The notes under the pieces: model-generated | Seen by the model: only the letters and a program-made list of their open reading frames with translations | Database searches by the model: none | What the model was told of the DNA's origin: nothing | In this document: one piece after another, positions 63,016 through 64,000 of the stretch | Layout of the letters: each line of letters begins with the position of its first letter | How positions within the stretch are numbered: position 1 is the first letter of the stretch | Position numbers and translations under genes: made by a program | From: Winogradskyella thalassocola | Lineage (GTDB): Bacteria; Bacteroidota; Bacteroidia; Flavobacteriales; Flavobacteriaceae | NCBI RefSeq assembly: GCF_900099995.1 | Contig: NZ_FNCZ01000001.1 | Location: forward strand, 372,001-436,000 | Length of the DNA stretch: 64,000 nucleotides | Reading direction: 5' to 3'

Positions 63016-64000
63016 GCAAATCAACGTCGCGTTAATAGGAAATCCAAATACTGGAAAAACATCTGTTTTCAATGCACTAACTGGATTAAATCAAAAAGTT
63101 GGTAATTACCCTGGTATTACGGTTGAAAAAAAAGAAGGTATTTGTAAACTGCCACGAGGTGTAAAAGCGCATATAATAGATTTACCCGGAACGTATAGTT
63201 TAAACGCATCATCCTTAGATGAAAACGTCGTGATTGAATTACTACTAAATAAAACCGATAAAGATTACCCTGATGTTGCTGTTGTTGTTAGTGATGTAGA
63301 AAATTTAAAACGAAATCTTTTATTATTCACTCAAATTAAAGATCTAAAAATTCCAACAATTTTAGTCATTAACATGGCTGACAGAATGGAATACAAAGGC
63401 ATTTCGTTAAATATAGAGCATTTAGAAGAGCAACTTAAAACTAAAATAGCCTTAATAAGTACTAGAAAAAATAAGGGCATAGACAAGCTAAAAGAATTAA
63501 TAGCGACTCATAAAGAACTCTCTATAGAACCTTGCCTAGACGCCTCTACCATAGATAAAGCCTATTTTGACAACCTAAGAAAAGCATTTCCAAATCAATT
63601 ATTATACAAACTTTGGTTAGTTATAACTCAAGATGTTAACTTCGGGAAAACAGACAGACAAACATTTGATGCTGTAGAAGATTTTAAAACAAAATCTAAA
63701 ACAGATTTAAAACGACTTCAACAAAAGGAAACTATAAAGCGTTACCAATTTATAAACGAAACACTAAAATTAGGACAAACTATTGACCTTAAATCGGCAA
63801 AAGATTTACGTATAAAATTAGATAGAATTCTAACCCATAAAGTTTGGGGTTATTTAATTTTTGGGGTTATTTTACTCACCATATTCCAAGCGATTTACGA
63901 TTGGTCGAGCATTCCTATGGATTTTATTGACAGTTCATTTGCATCATTAAGCGAGTGGACTAAGAGCAACTTACCAGAAGGAGCGTTTACAAATCTGTTG
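63008..64000 (+). CDS. feoB: ferrous iron transporter FeoB (N-terminal part, cut by window end)
   Basis: The ATG at 63008 overlaps the feoA stop. The 331 codons visible contain the G domain: GNPNTGKTS (G1), GITVEKKEG (G2 region), DLPGTYSL (G3) and NMADRMEYKG (G4). A guanine-dissociation-inhibitor-like helical part follows, then the first membrane helix (VWGYLIFGVILLTIFQAIYDW). The rest of the permease lies beyond the window. It takes up Fe(II) across the inner membrane. Confidence 0.95.
   Translation, partial: MSKQINVALIGNPNTGKTSVFNALTGLNQKVGNYPGITVEKKEGICKLPRGVKAHIIDLPGTYSLNASSLDENVVIELLLNKTDKDYPDVAVVVSDVENLKRNLLLFTQIKDLKIPTILVINMADRMEYKGISLNIEHLEEQLKTKIALISTRKNKGIDKLKELIATHKELSIEPCLDASTIDKAYFDNLRKAFPNQLLYKLWLVITQDVNFGKTDRQTFDAVEDFKTKSKTDLKRLQQKETIKRYQFINETLKLGQTIDLKSAKDLRIKLDRILTHKVWGYLIFGVILLTIFQAIYDWSSIPMDFIDSSFASLSEWTKSNLPEGAFTNLL

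Noticed and set aside
1..64000. CRISPR array, prophage or conjugation cluster
   Set aside because: No regular repeat-spacer pattern, no Cas, capsid, portal, type IV secretion or canonical relaxase proteins were recognised.

Overview
The window is from an AT-rich chromosome of a marine-type Flavobacteriaceae bacterium (Bacteroidota). The evidence is two SusC/SusD pairs, a Type IX secretion sorting tail, ECF sigma/FecR regulation, a short-chain L-threonine dehydrogenase, promoters of the TTG-N19/20-TAnnTTTG kind, and three Cys-type sulfatases beside glycoside hydrolases. Genus and species cannot be read from this sequence.

Layout. (1) 1-18492 is ordinary chromosome: a DUF885 lipoprotein, several small hypothetical and lipoprotein genes, a CBS protein, NAD-dependent epimerases, a TPR protein and L-threonine dehydrogenase. 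It ends in a small uptake locus on the minus strand: FecR anti-sigma, ECF sigma, SusC with an STN domain, SusD, and an NPP-like phosphodiesterase. (2) 18493-60128 is a genomic island. It is bounded by a 36-bp perfect direct repeat, 45 bp with one mismatch, which is the 3' part of a tRNA-Asn gene. The intact tRNA-Asn is at the right end (60096-60169) and the orphan 3' copy is at the left (18493-18537). The two copies are 41,600 bp apart, which would be the size of the excised circle. (3) 60170-64000 is chromosome again: the tRNA promoter, the RseP site-2 protease, a SCO1-type protein, and feoA-feoB, with feoB cut by the window edge.

The island has three parts. At the left are a 5'(3')-deoxyribonucleotidase-like HAD gene and non-coding DNA. 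In the middle, 20.3-55.8 kb is a polysaccharide utilisation locus: a T9SS-exported protein, two GH2 enzymes, three sulfatases, a DUF5107-TPR protein, an SGNH hydrolase, a sugar-porter MFS, two GH30 enzymes related to endo-beta-1,6-galactanases, a clan GH-A lipoprotein of uncertain family, SusD, SusC, a SusE-like lipoprotein and an AraC regulator. These are followed by a complete Leloir set (galT, galK, galM-type mutarotase, galE) with a GntR regulator and an internally deleted LacI regulator. At the right is a mobility module: a small resolvase with a 28-bp palindrome over its promoter, a divergent Rep/HUH-like protein, a coupled 39-aa ORF, a long structured leader, a 45-aa ORF, and a 515-aa large serine recombinase. 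The recombinase's last codons lie antisense inside tRNA-Asn.

Integrated reading, as inference. A serine-recombinase element uses tRNA-Asn as its attachment site and carries a self-contained pathway. That pathway would bind, desulfate and cleave a sulfated galactose-rich polysaccharide, import the products, and feed galactose into central metabolism. No conjugation or phage structural genes were recognised.
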